In this document: positions 12,966-25,035 of the stretch, piece after piece
How the letters are laid out: every line of letters starts with the position of its first letter
Numbering within the stretch: position 1 is the stretch's first letter
NCBI GenBank assembly: GCA_026874595.1
Contig: CM049314.1
Location: 64,638,800-64,702,799, forward strand
Length of the DNA stretch: 64,000 nt
Direction of reading: 5' to 3'
Source of the DNA: Sipunculus nudus
Lineage: Eukaryota > Annelida > Sipuncula > Golfingiida > Sipunculidae
Notes under the pieces: generated by a model
Databases searched by the model: none
Seen by the model: only the letters and a program-made list of their open reading frames with translations
Told to the model about the DNA's origin: nothing
Position numbers and translations under genes: made by a program

Positions 12966-13789
12966 AAATATCCGTTATGTCAGACGAGAAGCAGGTTGTC
13001 TTAGGCTCCTGGGATGTTTGTAGGATAGTCATCCTAATGTGGCCTCAACTTCTTTTATGCAAAGAAGTCGCAGTCTGTCTTCGCGGCCGTCCGTTTTTTT
13101 TTTACGACTAACCGCGGTCAAAGGTGATCGTAGCTTATATTTGACTGGGCCCTAGGGAATGCTACATGCGTTTGAGATCTTTTGGATAATTTGATATCTT
13201 TTTGCGTTCGTATTTCGGTTATCATCCCCACACATTTACTTAATCAGCTATTTCACTGATGCCAAAGGAAAAAATAATACCTTCACCTATTCGAAGTTAA
13301 CGTTATATATGTTAAGCCAGACGTAAAAAAACATAGAAAAAGTTTATTGAGGTCAATGCTGTCTTATTAAAAATGAAAAGTATTTCCTAGGAGAGGCGCA
13401 GAATATCTGTAGTTATCAGCGTATATCCAAGTGCAGGGAGCAACATGTAGGTTGCACCCTAAATTTTGTAATTCGAAATATTTTATTATGAACTTAGTTA
13501 AAGGTCAAATTGTGTATCCAACTAAGAAGCAGCTGGGCACTTCGTGCCTATAAAACGTTTTGAGTGACATTTCCTCATAAAGATACATGGTTTTACCTTG
13601 AGAATAAATACGTTTACAACGACATAAATAAATTAATACTGGTCTCACGGTCAGGAGGCGTGCAGATGTTCCACACACTTGTGACACATAGCTAGGCTAA
13701 AAGTTTTCAGAGCTCCTCCGAGTAGTATAACATTTCATCCTTTTTCATTTAAGTAACCAACGGGATCTTGAGAAAGTGAATGCATTTTT

Positions 13790-13905
13790 AAAGGTGGTCG
13801 TCCAAGGGAGGTCTTGTATAAAGAACACCAAGACATTGGACCATAATAAAGGGGTCGTTAATTTTAGGTGGTCGCTAAACGCAGATAGTCGTTAGGCAAG
13901 CTACA
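13790..13905. repeat. Short GGTGGTCG-rich repeat, copy at end of unit A
   Basis: The words GGTGGTCGTCC, GGTCGTTAATTTTAGG and GGTGGTCGCTAAAC resemble ends of short invertebrate DNA elements built from (GGTGGTCG)-type modules. The matching copy ends unit B at about 20495-20608, so this sequence was present before the duplication. The family assignment is only a resemblance. Confidence 0.4.
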
Positions 13906-15209
13906 TAATAATTATGCTCTAATAACATGACACATGGGGAGGCCTACCTGGGATTAAGAAGCGAGAGTCTGATAACAATGCTTTTCCATGGCCATCACAG
14001 TGAAAAGAACACACATCATGCCTTTTAAGTATAAGACTGTGTTGATTAGTCTGTTCGCTGGTTTGTCTGGTCTCAGTAACTTACTTGAAGTGTCTGTGCT
14101 CACTGCTGTTTTCAATGTTCATGATTTCGCCATAAAAGGGGTTGATCCCTTGGACCATAAAGTTAAAAGACTTGTTTATTTAAAAAATGTTTAATTTCCG
14201 CTTTAGTTTTTTTTTCAACCGACGATCAGTTTTCAAAATGAAACGCATTTCTTTTATGTTCGATCACATATCAAGATTTCCAGTGAAAGTGAATTTCATT
14301 TTTATTTTCAACCAATTATCTGTTACTAAATTGACTTGAGTTTCTTATTGTTAAAGAATGTGTTCTCCTTCAGCAAGGATCAGGTATCCTTCGGTTTCTT
14401 CTGATGTAGTCGGCATAATATGAGACTATAAAAATTAAACCAATGGGTCCAGAACAGGGACCGAAATCAAGCGAATCGTGGCCAAGAGCACAAGTGCTGT
14501 CGTTCATATTTCCCATATATTCTTAAATCTGGCCAAAAATGTGTGATATAATATGTTGTCTTTTTAAATAAAATACGTAAGCAACGCAGAATGAACTAGA
14601 ATAGAACATTTAAATATACAATGACTAACGGAACAATTAAAATGTTAAACTAATTCCCTTTGATCCCCCTCCAAAAATGTCAATTAAAAGAAATAACATA
14701 TTTAATTATTTTTAAAACTTTCTGAGTATAAAACTTTGCTTTATACAAACCAACAACCCAACAGCAGGAATAACGTACCAGCTGCTGCGGTGGTACAAAA
14801 TACGCTCCCTTACCCAGAAATAAAGAAACCATTTGCCCGGTAGGTAACTATAGGTTATAAACCATACCCTCATACAGTTTACAATTAAGTTTCTTTGTCA
14901 ATGTGGCTATTTACGGTTTTATGTATGGACAGATCAATTAAATATTGACCTGTGAACCAGAGCCGAGTCATCCGTTCTCTTTAATCCACGCCATAGTTGC
15001 ATATCCTATTTGTATTTTAATATTAACACTCATTATCTATGCCCTCAAAGTACTAAGAACTCAGTACGGGATCAAATTCTCCCTCTAGGCCAAGACGCAA
15101 AGCTGTAAAACATTCCTAGCAACCATAGCTTTCCTTTTATTACAAAGCTTATGAAAGATAATGACTGTTCCCTTTATACACTGTTGGGAATAACATGTTC
15201 TCTTTGAAT

Positions 15210-15220
15210 CCCCCCCCCCC
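15210..15220. repeat. Poly-C tract, 11 bp
   Basis: An uninterrupted run of 11 C in AT-rich unit B, at a place where the aligned part of unit A has none. Confidence 0.9.
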
Positions 15221-16587
15221 ATATTTGGTTGAAGGTAGGACTAAAAGTCCATGGAAAAAATGACGTATTTTATTTTTCACATCAAGCTGAGAATAAAAAA
15301 AAATAAATCCTTATTATTTCTAAGTTAAACTGTTCTTTCAATTTTATTAAACTATTATAGAACTACAGACTGCATCACGGTATGCGTTTGTTCTTGAAAC
15401 CAAAGCAGATATATTACTTTTTAACCAAATTTACCAACACTGCGTTCAGGTTTCTTAAGAGCAGTACAAAGAAACTTATAAAACCTAAGGATTTATACAT
15501 AAAACCAATTATATTTTCACGCGTTGCCTAACAAAGAGAGGCTTGAAGATAAAGTAGAAAATGTATCATATCATTTAAACAAGTTGATATACCATGCCTT
15601 GAGGGAAATGTCTTGCATGGGTGAAAAAAAAGTCTTCCATAATTGTGCGAATGATTATTCCCAAGAAAGTGATAAGTATAAATGCACTCTTAGGGATCAT
15701 TTTATACACAGCTGAAAGTCTTCAAGCCTGAGCGCCTGGCTGATGAAATTATACTCCTACATAGCAATTTATACTATTCTCGGAATCTTGGTAATTCAGG
15801 ACCCTATAAATCTTTTCTTGAATCATAATTACAAAGAGATGTAGCTTTAACCAGACGTATCTTTCTTTTTTTTAATGTTCTTAGTTACTTCCAGCGGCAC
15901 TTCCGGGTGTATATTTTTCATTAACACTTTTTAACATGACAGCTATTTCAGATACACCTAAATTAATGATCCATGGAAAATATCAAATATGGTTTCTTTA
16001 ATTACAGCTCGCCCCCGCACCCTAAGTAAAAATCTTCTCCATTGGCGTCACAGGTAGAGTAAAATACCAACAAGAATGTCAGAATTGATTGGCATTTTCC
16101 CCCAGTGAATCGCAAATTTGTGAAATGAGGTCTGGGAAACATTTTGCAACAGCAACTATACAAGATTAATTTTATTACCGATCTGCACGGAAACAATATA
16201 TGGCCTTCTTTGTTATACCTGATAAAAGCATCAGTTTAAACATTTAACAGAAACACGTTTATATTTCATATGAACGATATAAAAAGCAAACATTAAGCTT
16301 GTGAGATGTAAATGGTTGTCCAAGTACTTTGTAACATGTTTGGAGATACTTCAGATGGTACAGACTGAACTGGTCAAAATAATAATCTAAACAACAGGAA
16401 AGAAAAAAAATTCCTATTCAGGCAAAAAAAAAAGAGTGCAAACCAGTGGTTTGGAAGATTGTAATTATTCCAATACAATAAATAATTTTCTCTTTTTGAG
16501 AATGCGTTCTCAAACCTTTTAGAAATAATGAAAAATAAAATTTAAACGTTTTGCATACATACAACTGACAGTAAGCATAATAACTAA

Positions 16588-16616
16588 CCACCCTCCCCCC
16601 CCCCCCCCCTCCCCCG
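16588..16616. repeat. C-rich tract (poly-G on minus strand)
   Basis: About 29 bases that are almost all C, with single T interruptions and one ACC at the left. The aligned part of unit A (about 6590-6605) has only TTCCCGGAG, so the tract expanded in unit B after duplication. On the minus strand it could form a G-quadruplex. Confidence 0.85.
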
Positions 16617-17968
16617 GATCCCCTGTGTATTGAATGAAAGAAAATATTTTTTCCGTCCAATTGTGTTGTATTAGAGATTAAATGTCAAATTGTATTCCCA
16701 AGGAAACATTAATGAAAGAACCTAACATGTCTCATACAAATTAAATTACAAATGTATGGCTTAATATGACACAAAAGACTTTGTATAAGAATAAATATTA
16801 TAAAAACTTTCCAAGTTTTTGACATTATGGATTCTGCGACGTTTAATTTGAAGTTTCGAAATAAATCATTTTCGCAAATGGCAAATAGAAGTTAAAATTT
16901 AAATGGGTACCTAACACGCTCGGGTGGCTTTATATGCCCACATTTTATGCCTTTTGCTGTTGATAACAATGCCTTATTTGCTCTATTCAACTGTTACCCA
17001 CGTGTAATAAGAATTGTCGTCGTATTTCACCAAACTTGATTAGCACTCTCCTTGTATGTTCCTGTGCTATGACACCACAATTTTTTAATGGAATGCTGAT
17101 TCCGCAGGATGTGTTAGCAGTTCTATATATCTTGCATACTATTCCGGAATTGCTTTGGTATACATAAAAATGACATGAAATATGTCTCAATTATGTCATT
17201 CAAAGGAAGATACATTAATTATAATTACCTGTATACAGCCGTTGAGATATTCGGTAAAAACTTTGTATGTTTTTATATTTCATTTTGATTTATACTTTTA
17301 TACTTTCAAGTTGTTCTCGAATGTTAATTGGTCGGAAAGCACAGTATTGGCGCAAGCCGATAAACGAAAATTCAATTTTAGTGTTTTAAATTTATGTAGG
17401 ACATACGGTGAAATTCTTGGGTTTTCCTTACGTTAACAGTATCTATCGATCTTGTTATTTTTATACTAAAGGACAATAAATGTTGCCTACAAGTATAAAG
17501 TGTATTAGAACAACGTGATAAAGCAGACCTCCCCTATTTCCGGTTGTTCTCGCAGCCAGTGAATGTTAGCAAACTTAAATGTTCTACCAAAGTTTGGCCA
17601 ATGCATAGCTGGATTCAGCTGAAATGACCCATTAATTTACTGAGACAATGTTTACGCTCTACATATTATTTCAAATGTGATTTGAAATAAGAGACGTTGC
17701 ATGCATAAGAAACTCCTTTGGGTAATTACAAAAAAAATTGGAAATTATTAAACTTGTCTTATTATTTAATAAGTGGACTGGACGTCTACTAATACGATTG
17801 TCCTAAATTTAAAGTACAAATTAGTGTATAATTTAAATTTTTGTGCTTCTAATTTATATATATGTTAGTAGAGGTAACAGCCTCGAATTTGTAAACTTGT
17901 CTTATCTTAGTTTTAAAGTCCAGAGGTCAAATGGCGGTGGGGAACTACTTGACAAGGTGGTAGATCGG

Positions 17969-18313
17969 CTTCCGTTGTATCGGGGCAGATTACAGAGCTA
18001 AACCCCAGGAGATCATGAGTTTGAATCTCAGTAGGTCCCAACCCAGGGTGAGCGCTATGTAGGCTTCATGAGAGTCTGTTCACAAAAGTCATGTTTCACT
18101 CACAAATAAATGCGCCTTTCGGGGATTCCTCTGTTTCATAAACCGAGACCGCATCAGCGGTACACGGACTATGGGTGACATCAGGATAATCGCGTGTAAG
18201 CTCATGTCACGTACTCCGAAACCGAAATGGAACTCTGCAGATATAGACAGTACTTAGTTAAGCAAGCATTGAACATATGGATACAGTTGCTTGCGCAAAA
18301 TAAAAAACAAAAG
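17969..18313 (+). mobile_element. tRNA-derived SINE, copy 1 (in unit B)
   Basis: The tRNA-like head is degenerate, with a pol III B-box-like GAGTTTGAATCTC at 18017-18029. The body follows the order shared with the 35.4-kb and 39.0-kb copies: GGGTGAGCGCT, GTTTCACTCACAAA, TTCGGGGATTCC, then CTCTGCAGATATAGAC, AGCAAGCATT and an A-rich tail. It lies in a stretch absent from unit A, so it inserted after the A/B duplication or was lost from A. Confidence 0.85.
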
Positions 18314-19748
18314 ATACGGTAACTCTGGCTTTCTGCCATTGTTTATATCCTTGTGAAAGCTAGGCCAGGAGTAGATGATTACCCTTTTCTGTAAAAGTGT
18401 ATATATTAAGAATGTCAAACTTGTATTTAGTCAGGTTTATAAAAAAGGAAAGTATCCTAATCGCACGTTTCAAACAAGGTGTATATAATGTACATACTAT
18501 TGCTACAAACTATAACCGTGTATAAACTAGAATTTGCTAAAAAATACTGTTGTTAATACAAACAGCTTGCATATTGGTGACATGTTAAAGTAATACTGTT
18601 CAGAAACAACTATCGAAAGTGGGAACAGTGGAGGGATGAAAAAAGAACGACAGGTAGAGAAAGACCAAAAATGTTCGTGTTGAGGTTTTATTACGTCACG
18701 CATCTATCACCAAACCTTGCAACAGATGGAGATTGTTTAAGAAAAATACAAACTATTAAGTAAATGTTTTGAGGTCACTTGGGTAGATTGAGGATTTTAG
18801 ATAAAACAGCGGGTCCATACAGAAAGGCTAGGAGAGAATTTTAACACTTTATACAAGAGGGTATGAGCGGAATTACTGTGTGGAATTTTTAAATAAAATT
18901 ATTTAAGATTGTAATGGTGTCATTTGGCAATGTCTTCGGATATTAAGAGTGTACTATCTTATTAACTACATACTTTGGGGAGGGGTTAAAATATCCGTTA
19001 GGTTAGTCGTGTTATACACACTAAGTTGCAGGTTGACTTATGTTCGTGCGCATGTCATCCTAATGTGACCTCAATTGTTATTATGCAAAGAAGTCGCAGT
19101 CGATTGTTGCGGCCGTCTTTTTTGATGGCAGGTGATCGTAGATTAGGTTTTACTGGGATCTGAGGAATGCCTCTTGCGTTTAAGATCATGCATATAATTT
19201 GATATCCTATATCGAGATCCTCTTTCGATTATCAGCCTCCGCACATTTACTTTATTAGCTATTTCACTGATGTCAAATGAATGAAAATACCTTCAAGTTT
19301 ATGTGGCATCTTTTCCGCCCGACGTACAAAAATCCCAACAATACCCTAGTTTTAGGGTGGTACCGTCTTATTCAAGAGTGTTTCCCATGAAAGGCGCGGA
19401 AAATTCAGGTATAAGATATTAAAAAGCAATATGTGAGTTGCCATCTTTTATGTGGTAATTTGAACATGATTATTACGGACTTATGAGGTGAAATTGTTTA
19501 TCAAACTTAGAAACAGCTAAGCACTTGGTACCGACAAAAATTGTCGAGTGAGAATTTCGTTTATGAGTTTCCTCATAAAACTTGTCTATGAAAATAAATA
19601 CATTAACAACAAACATAAATGAAGCAACCTTGGTTCCACAGTCAGGAGATGTACGGATTTACTAGACACTGGTTAAATGTTACTAGTCTGAAATATTTAA
19701 GCTCCTTTAAGTATATAACATTTGTGTTAACAATGTTCATTCAGGAAT

Positions 19749-20450
19749 GAAGCGTCACATGTATACATATTAAAATCGGACAGTAATAATATTAAAGCCG
19801 GCGATGAAAGTTTATTTTCTGAATATTTTATCTGGATGTACTTCCAAGAGAATGAGTTATTGTAGAAAACAACCCAAAACATTCCAAATATTAAATGTAA
19901 AGGCAATAAATATAGTTTTTAATATATATTTTAAATCTTCATATACAGATAGGGCGGCCGCGGGCTGTCATTTTTTAATATATATTTTAAATCTTCAAAT
20001 ACGGATAGGGCGGCCGCGGCCTGTCTGTCAATCAGAAATTAAGCAGTTTTTCCCACCCTTAAAAATAATATAATTACTTTAAATCTAACTTTCTATTCCA
20101 AATTTTTATAATTTATGTTTGTTTCACAGGTTGGTTGATATGTCAGATGAATTACAATGCGCATCAAAAATGAAAAATGATAGGTTCATTCAAAGAATGT
20201 GACTTGGAGCTTTGCAATTAGTGGTGGAAAACATTGTCCCGAGCTGGGCAGAAGAGCTTCATGAATAATCATATGAGAATGTAACCAAGAAAAAAGGGGA
20301 TATTTCTTTAGTTATATCTATGTCCATATAAACATTGTAAACGCCTGATTTCGGATTGTCATAACAAATAAACCTTACCATTTTCATATTCACGGATTTT
20401 ATGTTTGCTTCAGGTACTTTTCCAGTGGTCAGTTGAGCAATGAAATATAC
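19749..20450. mobile_element. 702-bp insertion with 13-bp target duplication (unit B)
   Basis: TTCATTCAGGAAT at 19736-19748 and TTCATTCAGAAAT at 20451-20463 flank the segment (12 of 13 identical). Unit A has one related site at about 13743 (TTTCATTTAAGTAAC) with nothing between, so the segment is an insertion. A 13-bp duplication fits target-primed retroposition better than most cut-and-paste transposases, but there is no poly-A or poly-T end. Inside are a 56-bp GC-centred tandem duplication, an 89-codon open frame (19804-20073) that mostly reads through that duplication, and a splice-acceptor-like TTTGTTTCACAG ending at about 20129. The element family is not recognised. Confidence 0.65.
19916..20026. 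repeat. 56-bp tandem duplication with GC core
   Basis: AATATATATTTTAAATCTTC starts at 19921 and 19977. Each unit carries GATAGGGCGGCCGCGG, containing GCGGCCGC, a rare 8-bp GC palindrome in such AT-rich DNA. The two units differ at only a few bases. Confidence 0.93.
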
Positions 20451-20494
20451 TTCATTCAGAAATAAAAAGTAAAGGGAAACCTCAGAGCTAAGGT

Positions 20495-20608
20495 CGTCTT
20501 AGGGAGGTTTGTATAAAGGACAAAAAAGAAACGGGACCGTGAATAGGTTAAGTTGGTCGTTAATATGAGGTGGTCGCTAAACCTTGAAAGTTGTTTGGCG
20601 AACTACAT
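20495..20608. repeat. Short GGTGGTCG-rich repeat, copy at end of unit B
   Basis: Paralog of 13790-13905: AGGTCGTCTTAGGGAGG, GGTCGTTAATATGAGG and GGTGGTCGCTAAACC appear in the same order. Confidence 0.4.
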
Positions 20609-20615
20609 TAAAATT

Positions 20616-22770
20616 CTGGTCTCATTACATGATACCTATTCAGGGGTACCTGGAATTAAAAAGCGAGAATCTGATCACACAGCCATTTCATGGGCACTTA
20701 CCGATTGCTGTTTGAACTGTTCTTGATTCTGCCTAAAAAAGATGAAAGGCAGGTTTAATATCGGTAATAGAATTTTTCAACCACGGATCAGTTTTTCAAA
20801 TGACTCGCATTTCTATTATGTGAAATTTTAAAGGTTCGCCCACATTTAAAAAATTCCGCAAGAAAGTGGGACTCGCTATTTCAAAGGCATGCTTATTTTC
20901 CGCTTTAAATTCTTTAATCAATTATCACTATCTAAAATGACTCGAGTTCTAATTTTAAGAAAGGATTTGTTCTCCTTTAGTATAAATTAGACCAATTGTC
21001 TTTCAGTTACAATTGATGTAGTCGAGCTCCTTATAGACCAAGAAAAACCCATTGGCCGGACCCTGACCAAGGGGTTATGACCGAGAACACTAGGCAATAC
21101 ATTTAACGTAATTTTGTTTGCTCCACTTTAGAGAGAGAAAAGGTTTATTTTATTGATTACATTATTATAATAATATTATCATTATTATAGCTTATACAGT
21201 GATTGCTCTGTTAAGAGACGCTCTACTTTTATTCAAAACATACGATACAATTAACAAATGTGACTCTTAGACATAACTGTAGATAAGACGTGAAGTAGTA
21301 TATATAATATATAACTTTCAAGTGTATTCTTACACGTTTATTCAAGATGATCGTATACATTATTGATCGGAAAATTCCATGTATCATATATTATATCAAA
21401 CATATTATAACATGTCATACACAGGACATGAACATTGGAAAAATGTTATAACAGTAAAAAATCCTTATATAAGAACATTAAGAAATAATGTTTATATGTC
21501 GGTTCTCTAGCCCATCTTATTTACAAAAGTGAATTTACGCTTTATACCTAAATCTGCCTGAATTTAAAGATTTTTTTTTTCGAGTAAGCACATTGATTTT
21601 ATAATAAAAACGGAACCAGGTATGAAGTTACATAAAAATGTAAAGTATAAAATAGAAAGTAGAATGCATATAGGACGAGTCTCATTGTCAAATACTTGTG
21701 CTTTGTAGTGACGGTATTTGAATCTAAATTAATACAGTGTCGCCGTTTTCATCTACGTTGGCCAAGCAATATTAACTCTGTTATAACGCAAAAAATAAAT
21801 GCTAAACTAGTATATGTCCTTTATAATAGAAATAATTCACACATAATAAGTTTGCATACCATTAAAATAGTTGATATCATAATAATTTCATTTCGTAATT
21901 TCCATTCGTGCCGTTCCCTTTATAAAACAACGGAAAACATTGGGAAACCGCATACTTCATCTAACATTCTGGATCACCAGATCCGGATCAAACGTTGGTG
22001 CACAGTGCTTGAGAACTTGAAATTTATTTGTATGGATTCATAGTTCATCATCTAGCTTTGTTCGTTTTAATGGGTACAGCTTTTCAATGTGAGCCCCACC
22101 GAAAATTTACAATTAATGTGTTCCTGAATACAAGTGAATGACGACGGTCTCGCCCTAGATAAGGTTAATAAAATAATATAACATTGGGAAAGCCTTCTGA
22201 AAATAAAATAATATAAAATCATACTAATGTTTTAAACTTATTAAACTAATTTACTCCAACCTTCCTTAACATTTTATCGCAGTTCGTCAAAAGCTTTTTG
22301 AGTATCGCTGCAATACACAAACCGACCTATCAACAGCGACCAAAGCGTACTAAAGCTCCTAACGAATATAAAATTGATACGCTCGCGAAACCGGAAATAT
22401 AGGATGCACTTGGTCTAGAAGGTATCTTTCCGTATTCAACCTTATGTTCTTTTTTAATTTTACAAACGTCCTCATCAATGAGGCTTTTTACGGTGATATA
22501 TAGAGCGACAAATCGATTAGAAATCGACATGTGAAATCCCAGATTACCTTTCATCCACGCTTAAGGTGCATGTTGTATCCCGTATCCGTGTAATATGGCT
22601 AATTATCAATGTCCCAAAGTACAAAGCACTCAAAGATGGACCAATTTCTTGCTCTTGGGCATCATGCTAACGATTACAAACATTTCAATGGATCAATGAT
22701 TTCCAATTTCGCGGCTGGCACTTTCCAAAGTTAATTAAAGATAATGACGATATCCTTTGTAAATTGCGGA
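20616..22770 (+). repeat. Large tandem-duplication unit C (partial)
   Basis: Aligns with the first ~1.8 kb of unit A: the start (CATTACATGATACC, TACCTGGAATTAAAAAGCG), TCAACCACGGATCAG at 20776, the GGCCGGACCCTGACC block at 21055, the ATTATTATAATAATATTATC region at 21164, and the end block with TCATCCACGC at 22551 and CTTTCCAAAGTTAATTAAAG at 22722. Homology ends near 22770. About 21690-22150 is extra relative to A and holds a 115-codon open frame with no recognised motifs. Confidence 0.8.
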
Positions 22771-24960
22771 AAAGTACATTTTTGTGTGTGCATAATTCAG
22801 GTATCATAAGATTATATTTAAGAGAATGACATTCATAAAACGTAGCAGTGATAATCCACGGGTGCTAGCTTTCTGGAGATAAGACACCTGGATTTGATCT
22901 TGCAATATCAAGTCCATTTCTGTTCATTTATCCCTTACAATTGGTAGTAACTGGTAGTAACCAAAGAGCTGACTTTTAACTGTTTATTATTTTTACGTTA
23001 GCGGAAGAGCAGGTGCTAGAAATCACGCCTCCTTGACTTTGGCTGTTTCGTTATTTTCCGTTTTTTCGTTATTAATTGGAAGATACAATCGTCAGGTAAA
23101 TTAAATGGACATCACTTACTCTGGGCATATTTTGTACAACATAGTTCCGTGTATGTACTATGTTCTCAGCTTGGAATATGCACATGCTAAACATCTTAAT
23201 TTGCACGAAAATGTAGTTGATAAAAAGGAAGAAGATTAAATAATACGGCATTACACATTCAAATAAACCTACATAGTTTTAAGCTAGTGATGTCAAAAAT
23301 TAAGTCGAGACAAACCGAGTCAGAGCTAGTGGAATAGGTAGGAAAAGAAAGGAAACTTTGTTTGTCATGCCGCCGTATACAGAACAAAATCATATGGAAA
23401 TAACAAAGCCTAAATTGAACGACTGACTGCATGACTCCAACTGAAACCCTAGCTTATCCTGAAATTTATCTAGTAGAAGACTCACAGTTTTCAACATGTA
23501 TGTGACATGTAATAATTGGATTTTTTGTTAAGTGCTTTGCAGCATGTAGAATAATGCCAAATTTAAAAAAAAGAAATATATGTAAAAACACACACATACA
23601 TAGAGACATAATTCAAGGTAATCCAGGATATGGTTAGATTATCCATAATTCTAAAAATAGTCTCAGATAATGAAGTTGATTAAAATAGTGTTTCTTTGCA
23701 TGAAGTAATCTGACATCAAACCCAGTCAAAATCAATCTTAATGAGTCATCTCGTCCGCGCACCTGTTCCTGTCTCCGTGTGATGTATTTTTTTCTTCAGT
23801 CGCACCCACGCAAGGCTAGGGCAGCAAATGAGGTGTTCTATGGACTCGGCAATCAAATTACAAAGTGAGCGGATAAGTTCTTTTTTTCTGAAATTTATAG
23901 TCGAGACGAAAAGGTGAAGCAAAGCTAGGTTTTAGGATGACAAACTATGTGCCTTATTTCTTGAAAAAGATGTATAAAATAAAACATAAAGTATAGCCTA
24001 TTTTGTATTATCATGTCATTTTAGGACAAAAGCACAGATAGCAGCATCAAGGAACATTGTGATTATCCATTTATAAGATGGGCAAAAATATAGGAGCGCT
24101 AATCCATCGAACGTTTAATTTTATAGTTCTGTCTAAACATCATTGCATTAATAATCTGATGAAAGGAGAGACTACCTTCCACTTGACGAACCCTTTGATG
24201 ACTCGAGAAAATCCATGTATTCTTAGAGCGAAATGAGATTTTGTTTTACTTCGAGAAACTGTCAGGTAGCACATCCGGCATTGCCACGCCCTAAATCCAT
24301 AAATAACATGTAGTTAATAACTTATCATCACATGAAACAAGCTTTTAAATGTTTTACATAAACTACTTATAGTATCGAGGATAATCAGTGGCGTGTCTAG
24401 ATTTTTTTGTCAAGTGATTTCAAATATATAATTGATGTTCAAGTAGTTCTTCATTCGCTTTTACAATGATACTCTATATTGGGAATCGTGCTGGTGCTGA
24501 CACTACTAATACTACTGTTGCTAAACAGTTTTGTCGTACAAAATCATGATTGTAAAAGACTCTGCACTCATGAGAGAGTTTAAATTGTGGGATGCTTGAA
24601 AAGCTGATCAGTTTATGTATTTGAATTTAAAAGTATAACACTTAGCAACATTTGACTGGCATCAGTATATGTAACATTATATGGAGGGGCCCGTTAAATA
24701 CGTCTCTGTTCACATTAGACCACACTTTTGACAAATTTTGGACCGGGCAAGGTTCACCTTTGACTCAATGTGCCATCATGAATATCTGTTGCTTTTAAGA
24801 ATCATAAAACGAGATATATAAGTAGATATCACTCTCTTGGACTGGAAACAATGTTCCTTTATAAAGGGAATGTGAATCTCAAGGAAATTAGAAAGAATGG
24901 ACCAATTACTAACATGAGAGGGGAGTCATGACAATTAGAAACGTATGAATATGTAAACAA

Positions 24961-24964
<4 letters not shown>
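22771..24964. other. No gene or repeat recognised
   Basis: AT-rich sequence to the right of array 1. No open frame of note, no inverted repeats and no similarity to the other blocks of the window that I could see. Confidence 0.55.
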
Positions 24965-25021
<57 letters not shown>

Positions 25022-25035
25022 TATATATATATATA
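24965..25035. repeat. (AT)n microsatellite
   Basis: About 51 bases of pure AT dinucleotides, a short AATTAA interruption, then about 15 more. Confidence 0.98.

Larger units (their letters stand above)
3473..13912 (+). repeat. Large tandem-duplication unit A (interrupted by nested insertions)
   Basis: This segment is paralogous, in the same order and orientation, to 13913-20615 (unit B) and in part to 20616-22770 (unit C). Landmarks: the start near 3480-3540 (CCTACCTGAG then GCGAAAATCTGAT) matches 13940-13975 and 20650-20680; ACCAATTATCTG at 3900 matches 14310; GGAACAGGGACCGA at 4048 matches 14450; the ATCAATTAAATATTGACC block at 5048 matches 14934; the AACATTTTGCAACA block at 6160 matches 16140; and 11566-13912 matches 17325-20615. 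By eye identity is roughly 65-85% with many indels. Homologous stretches do not share open frames, so the unit looks non-coding. Bases 7200-11565 and 12527-12965 are later insertions. Confidence 0.85.
13913..20615 (+). repeat. Large tandem-duplication unit B
   Basis: Paralogous to unit A (3473-7200 plus 11566-13912) and, over its first ~1.2 kb, to unit C. It lacks ~350 bp that A (about 4150-4480) and C (about 21140-21480) share, and lacks the 4.4-kb block and MITE of A. It has its own insertions: about 17730-18360 (including a SINE) and 19749-20450. Open frames inside it (63-89 codons) are not preserved in A, which argues against coding function. Confidence 0.85.
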
